Shown here piece by piece: positions 46,703 to 58,384 of a DNA stretch of 64,000 bases. A model generated the notes under the pieces. The model ran no database searches. It saw only the letters and a program-made list of their open reading frames with translations, and was not told where the DNA came from. Both the position numbers and the translations under genes were made by a program. The DNA lies in the NCBI GenBank assembly GCA_005656395.1, contig SRSI01000027.1, positions 558,001 to 622,000 on the forward strand, written 5' to 3'. Source of the DNA: Strongyloides papillosus. Taxonomy: Eukaryota > Nematoda > Chromadorea > Rhabditida > Strongyloididae. Numbering within the stretch: position 1 is the first letter of the stretch; the number at the start of each line of letters is the position of its first letter.

Positions 46703-48539
46703 ATGCCTCCTCTCAGTTCCCATCAATTGAGGGGTTCTTTTATAGATTTTTTTAAGAAGTACAACCACCATCATTTTCCATCCTCCTCTGTTGTACCGAG
46801 GAATGATGATACTCTGTTATTTGCAAATGCTGGAATGAATCAAGTATGTTTTTATAAAAATTTCACAGTTGAATTTACATATTTTTTGATTATTCATATG
46901 TATTTAATTTATATCTATTTTTGATAATTAATGCTTTTACTTGTATATTTCCTGCTAAACCTGTGGTAATTATAATTTTTAGTTGTGTAATTAATATTTA
47001 CCAACACATGTTGTTTTTTTTGCATGCAAATTATACATGATATTTTATGAAAACTTGAATATAATATAAAAATTAATGTTTTGAGATTAAAACCACATTG
47101 TAATATTCAATTTTTTTTAATTTGATAAAAGGAAATTTAATTTGTTATATCTAAAATTGGTAGCATTTTTATAAAAGCGACTTTAAAAAAAGTGATATTA
47201 GATATACTAAATTAATTACTTTTAATAGTTTTAAATATCCCGTTTAACTAATAGTTTTAAAACAAAACTCCATTAACAAACACCACTAAATCTTTAATTG
47301 TGGAAATACTTTCAGTTCAAACCAATTTTCCTCAACACCCTCTCAAATGATGATCCAATGATAAATTTAAAAAGAGTTGTCAACTCACAAAAATGCATAC
47401 GTGTTGGAGGGAAACACAACGATCTGGAGGATGTTGGTAAAGATACATTTCACCATACATTCTTTGAAATGTTAGGAAATTGGTCATTCAGAGATTACTT
47501 CAAAGAGGATGCTTGTAAATATGCTTGGAGTTATTTGACAGATGTTTTAGGAATATCTCCTGAAAGGCTATATGTATCATACTTTGGAGGTGACCCAAAA
47601 CTAGGACTGAAACCTGATTTGGAGACAAAAGAGATTTGGAACGAAATCGGTGTCCCTGATAGTCATATCGTTATCGGTAGCAGCAAAGACAACTTCTGGG
47701 AGATGGGCGAAATAGGACCATGTGGACCTTGTTCTGAAATCCATATAGACAGAATTAAAGGAAGAAAAAACGTCAAACATTTAGTCAATACAGATGATCC
47801 AAATGTCGTAGAGATATGGAATCTCGTTTTTATGACACACCAGAAAGTTGGTAAAGACAATATTGAACCATTAGAAGGGAAATTTATCGATTGTGGTATG
47901 GGTTTCGAGAGACTTCTATCAATAGTTCAAGATAAGCCCTCAACCTACGATACAGATCTTTTTTCTCCCATCATAAAAGAAATAGAAAACTTCCGTCCCA
48001 TAAAATCCCCCTACCAAGGTACAGTAGGTGAAGACAAAATCGGTATCCAAGATATGGCGTATAGATTGGCGAGTGACCACATCAGAGCAATCTCCATATC
48101 AATTGCTGATGGTGTCAGGCCATCAGCCATAGAACGGGGATTTATTTTAAGGCAATTGATTAGACGTTCCACATATACAATGAAAAAGAATTTAGGTTGC
48201 CCAGAAGGTTTATTAAGTAAATTAGTTCCATTAGTCGTTGGTAGTTTGGGTGATGCTTATCCTGAGTTGCGCGAGAATGAAGATTTTATAAGGGAGATAA
48301 CGGATAGTGAGGAGAGTAGATTTTGGATGTTGATTAGGAAGAATGATAAATTGGTTAGGAGGAAAATTCAAGCTGTCAATGGTAATATTATCCCTGTTGA
48401 GGTTGCTTGGGATCTTTACTCAACTAATGGTGTTCCACTTGATATTGTCAAACAAATTGCTATGGAGTATGGTAAAGTTGTTGATGTAGTTGAATTTGAT
48501 AGGCATGCTTTGAATAAAGTTAACAAAGCTAGTGTTTAA
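46703..48539 (+). CDS. aars-1: Minimal alanyl-tRNA synthetase, probably mitochondrial, 454 aa
   Basis: Exons are 46703-46843 and 47316-48539; the 472-nt intron is long for this genome. The protein charges tRNA-Ala. It opens directly with the class II AlaRS core: [31 protein letters not shown], then motif 2 in [30 protein letters not shown], motif 3 around [13 protein letters not shown], and the tRNA-binding segment [17 protein letters not shown]...[11 protein letters not shown]. It stops after about 454 residues and so lacks the editing and C-terminal C-Ala domains that make other AlaRS enzymes 850-970 residues. This matches what I recall of the nematode mitochondrial enzyme, which serves armless tRNAs and is truncated in the same way. 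No obvious mitochondrial presequence precedes LRGSF, so localisation is inferred. No upstream in-frame ATG exists. It ends 83 bp from the convergent Nudix gene. Confidence 0.9.
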
Positions 48540-48622
48540 AAAAATTTAAATATTATAGAAGTTTATTTTTAGTTATCAATAAAAATTTTTTTGTATAATT
48601 ATATACCTATAAATGTGCTCCT

Positions 48623-49435
48623 TTAAATTGGTAAACGAACTTTCGTTTTATAACTTTCAGGAGAAAAATTTAACAAAAATTGGTGTGTAATTATTCCCGT
48701 CAATCCCCAAATTCTGTAAAAATCTGGCTTCACGTAATTATCGTGTTTGGTATATAAAAGTTTATACTTTCTACTTTCAAAATATGGCAATGTAAAACAA
48801 ACTTTGAGCCTGAAAAATGTATAATGATGGTTAGTAAGAAGTTCATGGATTGGGACAGCCATAACGACATCAACCTCATCGGTCACTGAGTGGAGGTGTT
48901 GTACGGCATCCGGGTTTGTGATGTATCCTACAATTGGAGTAACAGTAGCAGTCATTTCTCTATTAGAGATAGGTCTCATTGGTGTCCAAACATCTATGTG
49001 ATGTTTTTTTAGGTGTATCTCTTCTTCAGCCTCACGGAGGGCAGCCTAAAAAAAGGGAAATCTCTAGATATATTGAAGGGAAATTGATTATATTACCATT
49101 TCCCATGTTTCATTAGGATCTAATCTGCCACCAGGAAAGCATATTTGTCCTTTATGAGTCCTCATTGTCATAGATCTTTTTGTATATATTAAATGCGTCT
49201 TATCATCAATATCTACTAACGGTACCAAAACAGAGGAATCCCCCTCTTTTGGTTTAACATGTCCACGTGGAAATCTACCAGAAAGAGGAGATGCATCAGT
49301 AATATCTTCTTCTTGATTGATAAGTTGTGCTACTTTAGAAAAACGTTTAATAAATTTCTCCTTCTTACTCTCCGTTACCATGGACGAGTAGGTACGTAAA
49401 ATCTTATAAACAAAATTTCGTTGACAACAATTCAT
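48623..49435 (-). CDS. NUDT8: Nudix hydrolase, CoA diphosphatase type (NUDT7/NUDT8-like), 253 aa
   Basis: Exons are 49435-49097 and 49045-48623, separated by a 51-nt intron that falls inside the Nudix box. The enzyme type cleaves CoA and its derivatives to 3',5'-ADP and phosphopantetheine. The CoA-specific signature is present just before the box: LIYTKRSMTMRTHKGQICFP. The box runs from G103 (PGGRLDPNETWEM, then AALREAEEEI) with E109, R117-E118 and E121-E122 in place for metal binding; the usual late Gly position is a His (H124). The N-terminus (MNCCQRNFVYKILRTYSS) is basic and hydroxylated, favouring a mitochondrial NUDT8-like enzyme over a peroxisomal NUDT7-like one; there is no C-terminal SKL. 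The gene is convergent with the synthetase gene; the 83-bp space contains AATAAA-type signals for both strands. Confidence 0.9.
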
Positions 49436-50307
49436 GATGTTATTATTAATAATTTTAAGAGGATTAATAATACATAAAGGAACAAGTATTTATGAAGAAG
49501 GATATATCTACTCGTTATGCAAAGTAATTAATAAACTACTTACTCCTGCTCCAAATTTCTCTTTAAGACATCATCATTAAATGCACAATCAAAAGTTATA
49601 GTTGAAAGATGAATGATTGTAAAAACAGAGTGTGATGTTATGAAGAATTATAAATAAATTTTATGTATGTGTGTTGCGAAAATAATTTCCATAGATTACT
49701 CTTATTAAGTCTCAAGAGACAATGAAATTTCAGATGTAATGTAGATAAATAAAATAGTTTTATATTATGATATGACAAAGTTTTGAAACAGCCTAGATGT
49801 ATGAAAAAGTTTGAAGTCTCAATAGAACACACATAAGAACGGATGACTGAAAAAAATGTTGAATGTTTAAATGGTTTAGTCATTTATAAAGCAGTTTCAT
49901 AAATTAGAAAAACACCCATGATATTGTGATAAAAAAATAAATTTCCAGTAAATGGATGTAAAAATTAGTTTCAAAGCAGTCATAAATTTTGATAAACTTT
50001 TTAAAGATTAAAGTTCTTTTTTATGTTGTTGAAGTGGAAGTATTTATATAAAAGTTATTGAAATAAACCATAAAAAACAGTGATTTTTTTATATCTTCAG
50101 AGGCATAACTGTATAATAGTACAAACTTTTCAACTTTTTTGAAACTTCACATCTATTCCGATTCTCCCTTCATCATACATTTTATATCTAAATATATATT
50201 AAAATAAATTTGATTTTAATTTTTTATCCCATTTCTTCTAACTGTCTATTAAGTTAAACATAATAAAAAAGCTATCTATAAATATAAAAGAAATAAATTT
50301 ATAAGAA
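49436..50307. other. Divergent intergenic region between the Nudix gene and globin 2
   Basis: No gene supported. A minus-strand stretch at about 49545-49600 reads TFDCAFNDDVLKRNLEQE before a GTAAGT/TAA, but there is no ATG or acceptor to anchor it. Confidence 0.5.
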
Positions 50308-51796
50308 ATGAATTTCCCATCAAAAACTACTAAATTTGAGCATCCTAAATGCTGGTGCTATCAGGAAGTAAGTACAAATTCTTCATTTTTCCTATTTTTA
50401 TTTTTAACACTCTTTTGTTTAACTATTTTTAATATTCTATTTTAGCCTTCTAGGGGAGGAAAAAGTTTAAGTCAAGCTAATTTATTTATGAATATGGAAG
50501 AACATAGTGTTTTTTCTTCGCTGAATGGGGAAAAACGAAAACGAAGTCAGTCTGTCTTTGTTAATTCCGCTATTTTATCACCAACTATTGGGATGCCATT
50601 AGACTCGGATACTCTTAAAAAGCTGGAAATATTCTTTGATACGAAGGAAGCTTCAAATGATGATAATAAAGTATTCTTAAGGTAGGTTCAAAAAGATAAA
50701 AATGTAAAAAAGTTGAGATAACGTGTGATTTATTATTTTGTTCCTAATTCCCCATACCATATTAATTACCATCAAAAAGTGATAGGTCAAATTGTTAATT
50801 TTAACAGTTAACAGGTATCAATGCACAAAAGCTATCGGTAAAAAATTGAAATTGCAACAATATGTGTAAAGTGAAGTAAATTACAACAAACAGGTCTTGA
50901 CATCAAAAAAATCGTTCGGAGTTTTTTGATGGTTATTTGCACTACATATTTCATTAAATTTCATCTTCCCATATACTAACGTAATTTTTCTCTTACAGAA
51001 AATCAACACAACCAAAATTTTCCATTACTGGTGATTTGAATCCTCATCAGATATACCTAGTTAAACGTGCATGGACTAAGACATTGAACAATTACAATGA
51101 AGATGAACTTGAAATCTGTAGTCAATTGTTTATTAGAATCTTTCAATTAGATCAAAAACAGATGAATTACTTTGAACTAAGCAAAGTATCTTTAGAAGAT
51201 TTGCGTCATAACCAAGTTTTCTTAGATCATGTCAAGGTATTGTTTATCTTTACGATATTACTTTTAGATTAATGTGCCTTTTGTGTAGTAAATGGAAAGG
51301 TGACTTACATCTTTAATTAATATGTGATGAATGTCTTTTGCATTAGGTAGTGTAACATTTTTATAAAAAGACACTTTTTATAGTTTAAACTTTTAACTAA
51401 AAAGATAACTAATGATATGATGATATGTATGTAAAAGGTTATTTTAATTAATTATAGTTGTTCCAACCGAATTTGTCGAATGCAATGAAGTACCTTAGCA
51501 GAGCAACAATGATGAGTAAGTACCTTCAACAGATGGGAGGAAAGCTGATGAGATATACGAAAGTTTCATACAAAGGTTCCTTCTGGAAATTTTTTGAACA
51601 AGGAATTATTGACATAATCGGGGGACACCACGCCGGAGATGAAACAATACAATCACTCTCAATACTGGCTAATTTCTTTATAGAACAAATGCGAATTGGA
51701 TATAAAATTGAATTCAAACTACAGGAAGCAGCTCTAAAAATTGTCCTTCAACAGGAGAAGAAAAAAAGTAAAGTAAAATCAAATTATAAATTTTGA
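50308..51796 (+). CDS. Divergent globin-fold protein apparently lacking both heme histidines, 290 aa
   Basis: Exons are 50308-50367, 50446-50681, 50999-51236 and 51458-51796; all introns are GT-AG and in phase. Residues 1-110 are polar (KRKRSQS) with WCYQE and CW near the start. The globin domain starts at LNPHQIYLVKRAWTKTL (about 112) and ends in a basic tail (QQEKKKSKVKSN). Helices A, B, G and H are recognisable by pattern, for example FWKFFEQGIIDIIGG. Aligned by eye to the globin at 35-36 kb, the distal E7 position falls on Asn183 (in PNLSNAMKYL) and the proximal F8 position on Met209 (in GGKLMRYTKV). If right, this protein either does not bind heme in the usual way or uses Met as a ligand. 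The first exon is supported by the start context and the in-frame splice; an internal ATG at 50488 is the alternative start. Confidence 0.75.
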
Positions 51797-53148
51797 ATGA
51801 CAGATTACTTTTTATATACTTCCCAGTAATTGAAAGAAGAACAACAAATATTTTGGATATGTGTAGTTTTAAAGAAAAAAAATACAATATTTATTCCCTT
51901 TAATGGTATCATTCAAGATATCGACATAACTTTTATTATGTGTTCGTTTATGTAAATAATAATTATCAAAAGTTTCCTTTGCAATTGTTTACTAAGATTT
52001 TAACAGGATTTTCCGTTCAGTTACCATAGAAGAAGAAAGGATTTAAATCTTAGTAAAGAATAAAATCAATTCCTTTGGATGAATATTATGATGTTTTGAC
52101 AACATTTTCATGACTAACAAAAATAGTAAATATAAATAAGATTTAATTTTATTATTATTATCACTATGTATATCCTTCATCACTTAATATAATTTAATAA
52201 AATACAAGATAACGATCAGAATGATGAAGGTTTTTATATTATTATTATAAAGAGATGTACTTAGATTATGATTGAAGAGTTTATCTGGACTTACCGATCA
52301 ACTTATCTCTAAGAAGATGATCAACGATCGTGATCCTGAGAATAAAACTTTATGTGTGTCCTTGTCTTTTATACAATAATTACTCAAGATCGTTTCTTTT
52401 ATTATCTGCAATAATATTTTCTAGAAAAAGAATGAAGGTAACTAGATACAAAGTTCATCAAAATAACGAAAATTTGAAAAGGATAACTTTACTAAAAATA
52501 CCCAAAAATCTCAATACCATTAACATAAAAACTATTTCCCAGACAATAAAATACCTTTAAAAAATCTGAAATTCCATTTGGTAGACGGGAACGACACCAA
52601 AAACTGATAATAAAAATGATTTATATCTCATCTCTCCCCAAAAATACACATTAACTTTTTCCATATACAAAAATTATAATTAAAAATTTTTTAATTTATT
52701 ACATTCCTAAAAGTATCATCTTAATGTAGGTAAATTAAAATTGCAATTTACGAGAAAAAAAAGGTGTTGATATAGATATTGGATCACAAATAATATCGTT
52801 TAAATTATTGGGAACTTTTTTTGATATTATTTGTGGATAAAAAATATAAAAGGATATGAGAAATATACTTTTTTGATAACACATTAAAGTAATATGATTT
52901 TTGTTGTTATCTTCCTGATAAAAAGAGAGATGGAATGATATGTTAAATTGTATTGTTAAATATTCATTCATTCGCCTTCAAGAAATTGTATATATTTTTA
53001 TTATTTTTTCTCTGAAAAGCCATATTGATAAATGTTTTGATTTAGATAATTGATATGTTTGATAGTCTGCGATTGTTTTGATTCTTTATTCTGATACTAC
53101 AATTGTATATACAAAATACATGCAATATTTCTTAACACATGTAATATA
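51797..53148. other. Intergenic DNA with one splice-flanked microexon candidate
   Basis: No complete gene. On the minus strand, 52335-52295 (41 nt, open in one frame) is bounded by TTTATTCTCAG and GTAAGT, both near consensus, but no partner exon was found. Confidence 0.45.
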
Positions 53149-53355
53149 TGATTAGAGATAGCGAAAACACGTCTATATGTGAAGATGGATCGCCTCTGGG
53201 ATAGGAGAGCCGGTATCAGAGGGGTGTAGTGCCGGTTTATAGGGATTTGCTATAATCAAGTAGGAGGTGTCTTCATGACCCACATGCTCCGATGATATGG
53301 GTCGAGCTTGGTCTGATTGAGAGTATATAAGATGTGAACGGCAAATCTCTAATCA
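53149..53355. promoter_or_regulatory. GC-rich promoter segment of the collagen gene, bounded by an 11-bp inverted repeat
   Basis: TGATTAGAGAT (53149-53159) and ATCTCTAATCA (53345-53355) are exact inverted copies. Between them GC content is far above background. The segment contains two GCCGGT motifs, several GATA-type cores and a TATA box at the downstream end. It is probably the regulatory region of the collagen gene; a small inserted element is the alternative. Confidence 0.55.
53324..53330 (+). promoter_or_regulatory. TATA box of the collagen gene
   Basis: TATATAA about 100 nt upstream of the ATG, consistent with a start of transcription near 53355. A polypyrimidine tract ending in TTCTCAG at 53393 may be a spliced-leader acceptor. 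Confidence 0.6.
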
Positions 53356-53431
53356 CAGTCGTACTGCTCCTTGTTTTCTTCTCTCCTTCTCAGAAGAGGA
53401 ACACGGTGTTGTCGAAACTTTATTAGCAGTT

Positions 53432-54423
53432 ATGGAAGCTGACGGTCGTCTAAAGGCCTACAAATTTGTTGCCTATACAGCAGTCACCTTGAGTGTCGTC
53501 GCTGTCTTCAGTGTTGTTGTGACACTCCCTATGGTCTACAATTATGTAGCACATGTCCGAAGACAAATGCACCATGAGATTTCTTTCTGCAAGGTAAATA
53601 TTTTAATATAATAGCTAATATTTTATTTATCTATTATTTGTTTTGATTTTTATTTAACTATTATTTTTTCTAATTATAGGGTTCTACTAAAGATATCTTT
53701 GTCGAAGTCGCACATTTGAAATCTCTCCCAGTCAACGGAGGAAATCGTACTCGTCGTCAAGGAGGATATGGAGCTGAACCAGCAGTAAATAATGCACCAG
53801 TAGTTTCATGTGAGGGATGCTGCCTTCCAGGTCTTCCAGGACCACAAGGACCTGCAGGAAAACCAGGAAGACCAGGTAAACCAGGAGCACCAGGACAACC
53901 AGGAACTCCAGGAAAACCACCACAAACTCCATGTGAACCAGCCACTCCACCACCATGCAAGCCATGTCCACAAGGACCACCCGGACCACCAGGTCCACCA
54001 GGACCACCAGGAGACCCAGGTGAGCCAGGATCTCCAGGACGTTCAGGAGTTGATGCCGCACCAGGAACACCAGGACCAAGAGGACCACCAGGACCACAAG
54101 GTGAACAAGGACCACAAGGAGCTCCAGGAGAGCCAGGAGTCCCAGCCGTCTCTGAACCACTTGTACCAGGAGAACCAGGTGAGGTTGGAGAACCAGGACC
54201 ACAAGGACCTCCAGGACCACCTGGCCCACCAGGAAAAGACGGTCCACCAGGAGCCCCAGGACCAAAGGGAGCTCCAGGCCCAGATGGACCACCAGGAGCT
54301 GATGGAGCCAATGGACCTCCAGGACCACCAGGACCAGCTGGAACACCAGGAGAGAAAGGTATCTGTCCAAAATATTGTGCCATTGATGGAGGAATCTTCT
54401 TCGAGGACGGAACCCGTCGTTAA
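53432..54423 (+). CDS. Nematode cuticle collagen, 301 aa
   Basis: Exons are 53432-53593 and 53680-54423. The N-terminal cuticle-collagen domain begins [15 protein letters not shown] with a hydrophobic segment at about 13-36, then the conserved [19 protein letters not shown] at 77-80 is a subtilisin-type (BLI-4-like) cleavage site that releases the N-terminal part. A Cys cluster (C98, C101, C102) precedes the first Gly-X-Y block. A Pro/Cys interruption ([16 protein letters not shown]) separates it from the long main block, itself interrupted near PAVSEPLVP. The C-terminus ends [19 protein letters not shown], a well-known tail of one cuticle-collagen subgroup. The cysteines make disulfide cross-links between trimers. 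Codons are strongly biased to CCA and GGA and the exon is GC-rich, typical of highly expressed structural genes. Apparent open frames on the opposite strand are repeat shadows. An AATAAA near 54587 is the likely poly(A) signal. Confidence 0.95.
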
Positions 54424-55275
54424 AAGCCATCCAACTGACAATTGTTTTAATCTTATTTATTTCCCATTAGACGTTGTGGGTAGATTTAAAGGAGACATAT
54501 TGTATATAATATTATTTAACTTATTAAACCATTTCATCCAACATCTTAAATCAAAGAAGATGGAGAAAAAAACTTAATATTTGTGCAATAAAACTCCATA
54601 ATAAGAGGTTAATATCAATATTATCATCAATCGTCTCCTTTAGATTATTTATTATTGTTTCTTCAACTCTACTCCCAACAGTCCAGTGGACGAATAAATT
54701 AATATTAATTTAATTAAACTATTATTTTATATAATATCTCTCTCTCTTTTTTTTTATCAAGATTTCATGTTTTTGTAGTGTGGTTTAGAATTAACTTTTG
54801 TTATAAAGTTTACTGGTTTATTTATAAAAATTAAGAGAAAAATCATGATTTTTTTTATCATAACCCATTCTTTTTTTGTATTAATTTTTTTGTTTATCTC
54901 TCATTAATTTATCATTACATACATGGTATTGGAGATTATGTATAATAAGTGGAAGATATTATTCTTTTTCTGGAATGTCTTCCTTTTTTTGATTAATTGT
55001 TTTTTGGATAATCAAAACAATTGCCGTTCTCATGTTTATAACGGTTAATAATACACGTTCACATGGTGAAAAGAATTTTATTATGTAAATATATGTCTAT
55101 GATGAATGTATTTAGGACAATTTTCTATTTATTGAAAAGATACTATATCTTATGTGTGTATTTGGATTTTCAATACTATTTAGGATATGTAATAAAGCAA
55201 AATATGTCTCTAATTTCGGCGGTATTAATATGTTTTTTATTATACATGAAGTGTCGTGTGGTTAGTAATAATTCG
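54424..55275. other. 3' flank of the collagen gene and intergenic DNA
   Basis: Collagen 3'UTR to about 54600, then AT-rich DNA. A plus-strand open frame at 55063-55305 has chance-like composition. Confidence 0.5.
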
Positions 55276-55910
55276 CTATCGGTGATATGGTTTCTCGTAT
55301 TTTGAAGAGTTCTCATGGTTGAAAACAAAGTTCCATAGTTGTGATTCTCCCAGTTTGAGGAAGTATAGGTCTTGATTTAATTCGTAAATAAATTTCAAAA
55401 CATTCTTCCATTGTACTATTAGGCATACCAGTAACATAACTGCTCCAGTACCAAGGAAAACAATACCTGTAATCATAAATTCGTACTCCCTTTGTTGGGT
55501 TAATATTATTATTCCTGATATCATTAGCATTATACCGCAGATGAATAGACCTGCCATTGCGAGGACTGTCCTCACTGACGAAGGGCCATCTTTGTTGTTT
55601 CTACCGTTTTTTTCTGCTTTGGTGAATTTTGGTATTTCCATTGTTTGTAGGGAATCTGCTCTCGATAAGGTGTATTTACGTTTGGGGTATGTTAAGTTGG
55701 ATTTGGGGGATAATGTCTTTAAAAAATGTACTTTGGTAAAATAATATATTGTGACAAACATACATGCTGCTTTTCGGGTAGTGTTAATGCTCCATTTAAA
55801 TATGGTTCAATGTGTAATTCTAGTATATTTAAATCTTCATCTTTTTCATTACCTGGATCAAGAGCATAATTAACAAATCCTTCAGGTTCCTTTCTCAGTA
55901 CATTAGACAT
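55276..55910 (-). CDS. Two-transmembrane protein of unknown function, 195 aa
   Basis: Exons are 55910-55764 and 55716-55276, with a 47-nt intron (GTATGT to TTTAAAG); only this acceptor keeps the frame. Residues 1-98 are polar, containing LDPGNEKDEDLN and a basic patch (YPKRKYTLSR). Two hydrophobic segments follow at about 100-121 and 130-150 with a short QQREYEF loop, then a cytosolic-type tail with FIYELNQDLYFL. The hairpin layout near the C-terminal half resembles small endomembrane proteins such as TMEM134, but sequence similarity is not convincing and I leave it unassigned. The start is the first ATG; the frame is open upstream only to a GTG. The collagen gene lies convergently to the left. 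Confidence 0.65.
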
Positions 55911-57626
55911 CACTCATAGAATCGTTATCAAAATAATTTCAGCAAAAGATAAAATTATAAAATGTTACGTTAGAGACACCTATTGGCCAAGTATCATATT
56001 TTGTCAGGTGATGGTGTCTGTCCCGCTTTCCAATAAAAAAAATCTTTTAATGTATGGCTGTTGGGTTATATGTGAGTAATCAGTAATAATCGATTAAGCA
56101 AACATGAAACTTTTACACTTTCCGGAAGAAATGTATAAACATATACCTGTGAAATAAGTGAGAGTTAATAACTACTTTGAAAATTGACATTTCCATTTGT
56201 TCATGTTCTATTAGTTGTATTGGGAGGGAAACTAGATTTGTAAGTATTTGCTTATAACTGATTAATATGTAATATGTTTGTAGAAAATTGGAACTTGATA
56301 TGTGTTTATGTATTCTTGTAATGTTTTATGTCCCCATTGTTAATTCGAGGGTATTAAATATGTATTGGATGATATATTAAAAAGCTTGAACTTGAGATTA
56401 TTCGGTCTATGACAACATTTCTTTTGATTATCTTTCAATGTAAAAAACAAAAAATAAATAATAAAACATATTTGCACTCTTGATGTATCTATAAACTGAA
56501 CTTCATAATTTCTTAATACGAATAAATATTTTGATGATACAACATGCAATATTAATATGCAATTTTAAGATGAAATTATTTAGCATTAATATACTCAAGG
56601 AAAGTACTACATTTAATTAACAATTTCCCAGGAGTTTTCGGTCATCCTAGATGGTACGATAATTAATTAGATCAACACCACATAAAACAATAATTTTATT
56701 TGGAATTTTTTAATCAAACTATATGTATATTACACATACATTTTAATAAAAAAATCCATAATGTAGTCCTTTATTATCATCTATAATTTGTCAACCGAAA
56801 ATGTTATATTTTTTTTGTTTAAAAAAACTTAGTGTTTGAATATTAAAATGGGAAAATAATAAATAACTAACTAACACTAAATACTTTCGTTTTTTTATCT
56901 AACAATATCAATATCAAATAAAAGGAAATATTAAATATGATAATATATTGCAATTTAAAAATTCTTTTTTAGTAACATGGCTTTTAACATACATGTCAAA
57001 TTTGATACTTCACTTTTAATACTATTTTTTTATTCATTTTTTTTATTCATTTTTTCTTTTTGATGTACAAACATTTATAAAAATGACTTTCATAAAGCAT
57101 TAAAAACTTGTTCCCTCACCATAAAAACATCCACAACAAAATCATGACAAATTAATTATAAATCTTTATTTTTGTCATTAAAAGAGTTATATGATAATAA
57201 GCAAAATTGGAAATCGTCGATTATTAATATCTTCAGAGTGGGCGTAAATAATTTAAGAAACATAAAAGTAGTCTTAACCTCATTTTATATTCATAGGATT
57301 AATTTATGTACAACGTGTCTATGATTTTAAAAATAAAATTTTGTTAATTAATTTAAATATTTTAAAGATCGTATAAAATTTTAAAGCTATCTAAAAATAA
57401 TAGAATTAAATTTTGGTACTATTTAGTTGGATTGTGATATAAGAAGCAAAAATAATTGTATATTAACAAAAATAATTAGATTTTTTATGATAATTACAAG
57501 CATTTGATTAGTCTTTTAGTATAAATTTTATACAAGCTTCTTTAGGAAAGATTGCTTTGATAGTGGGTAGACTGTTTATTGTTGTCTACCATTGAAATTT
57601 TACATTTATTATTAGATTTACACAAT
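55911..57626. other. AT-rich intergenic DNA
   Basis: No supported feature. The short open frame at 56340-56549 (minus) has chance composition. Confidence 0.5.
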
Positions 57627-58384
57627 TTAGAAGTTATTTGAACCTGAAGTACTTGTTTCATTTTGAGATCTACTGACTTCACGGTCGTGGAGGCGGACAG
57701 ATTTCATGTGATCTTCATACTCAACGATGAGGATTGTTATCAGAAAGTGTGCTAACTTCGTAAAAGCACTCAAAAATTTCTCTTTTTCATTGTCATTCTC
57801 GAATGTAACCTCATCTTTTATTAATTTCAGTATATTATTATGCCATATATCGAGGAAAGTTGGCTTGAAACCATAGGGAGAATATTTTATATGTATAGCC
57901 CCTAAAACTTCACTATCCTTTCTAACTAAAGGTTCTTCTAGATGATTTTCAACTATTTGTTTGGTAAAAAAGTTGCAATTTCCTTTTGCCATACCCTTTA
58001 ATTTTGGCCACTCCGCTAGGTCAGCTATATTTGCATCTCCCATTCTACAATTAATAACATCTAAAAGTTTTGGACTCTCCTTAATTGAATTTAGCATTGT
58101 TTTTAAGAAAAGATCCGGTATCTGCACCAAAACCGTACTTTCCCAGTTCTTTTGAATTATACTCTTTTCATCTTTCGTCAAAGTAAATTTAACATGATGA
58201 GATTTTCTATAGGGAGAAAAAATGAAATTAAAAAGATACTTGGAACATACGTTTTAGAGTTGGTACTTGGGCGTCTCTCAAAGTCATGATTAGCCTTAAG
58301 GCAATCATTCGAAACAGTGCTTTTCTTGTTAATTTCATTATCAATAGAAGTATCCTGTTGTATTTTTGCCTGTGCACAACCCAT
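57627..58384 (-). CDS. Globin with N-terminal myristoylation/palmitoylation motif, 237 aa
   Basis: Exons are 58384-58251 and 58206-57627, with a 44-nt intron (GTATGT to CTATAG). The protein begins MGCAQAK; Gly2 and Cys3 are the classic dual-acylation pattern, so membrane attachment is likely. A polar linker of about 45 residues leads into the globin fold from FTLTKDEKSIIQKNWE. The proximal F8 histidine is H150 in LGAIHIKYSPYGFKP; the distal position seems to be Gly or Asn (around KGNCNFF), not His. The C-terminus (about 210-237) is Ser/Thr-rich. The frame extends upstream to a non-ATG codon, but the ATG at 58384 is preferred because it creates the acylation motif. Membrane-bound nematode globins of this design have been linked to redox signalling; the role here is unknown. 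Confidence 0.85.

Noticed and set aside
49545..49610. Minus-strand peptide TFDCAFNDDVLKRNLEQE
   Set aside because: No ATG, acceptor or partner exon; too short to support.
53732..54577. Several long open frames on both strands over the collagen gene
   Set aside because: They are shadows of the Gly-X-Y repeat in other frames, with low-complexity His/Gln, Leu/Val or Trp/Ser composition.
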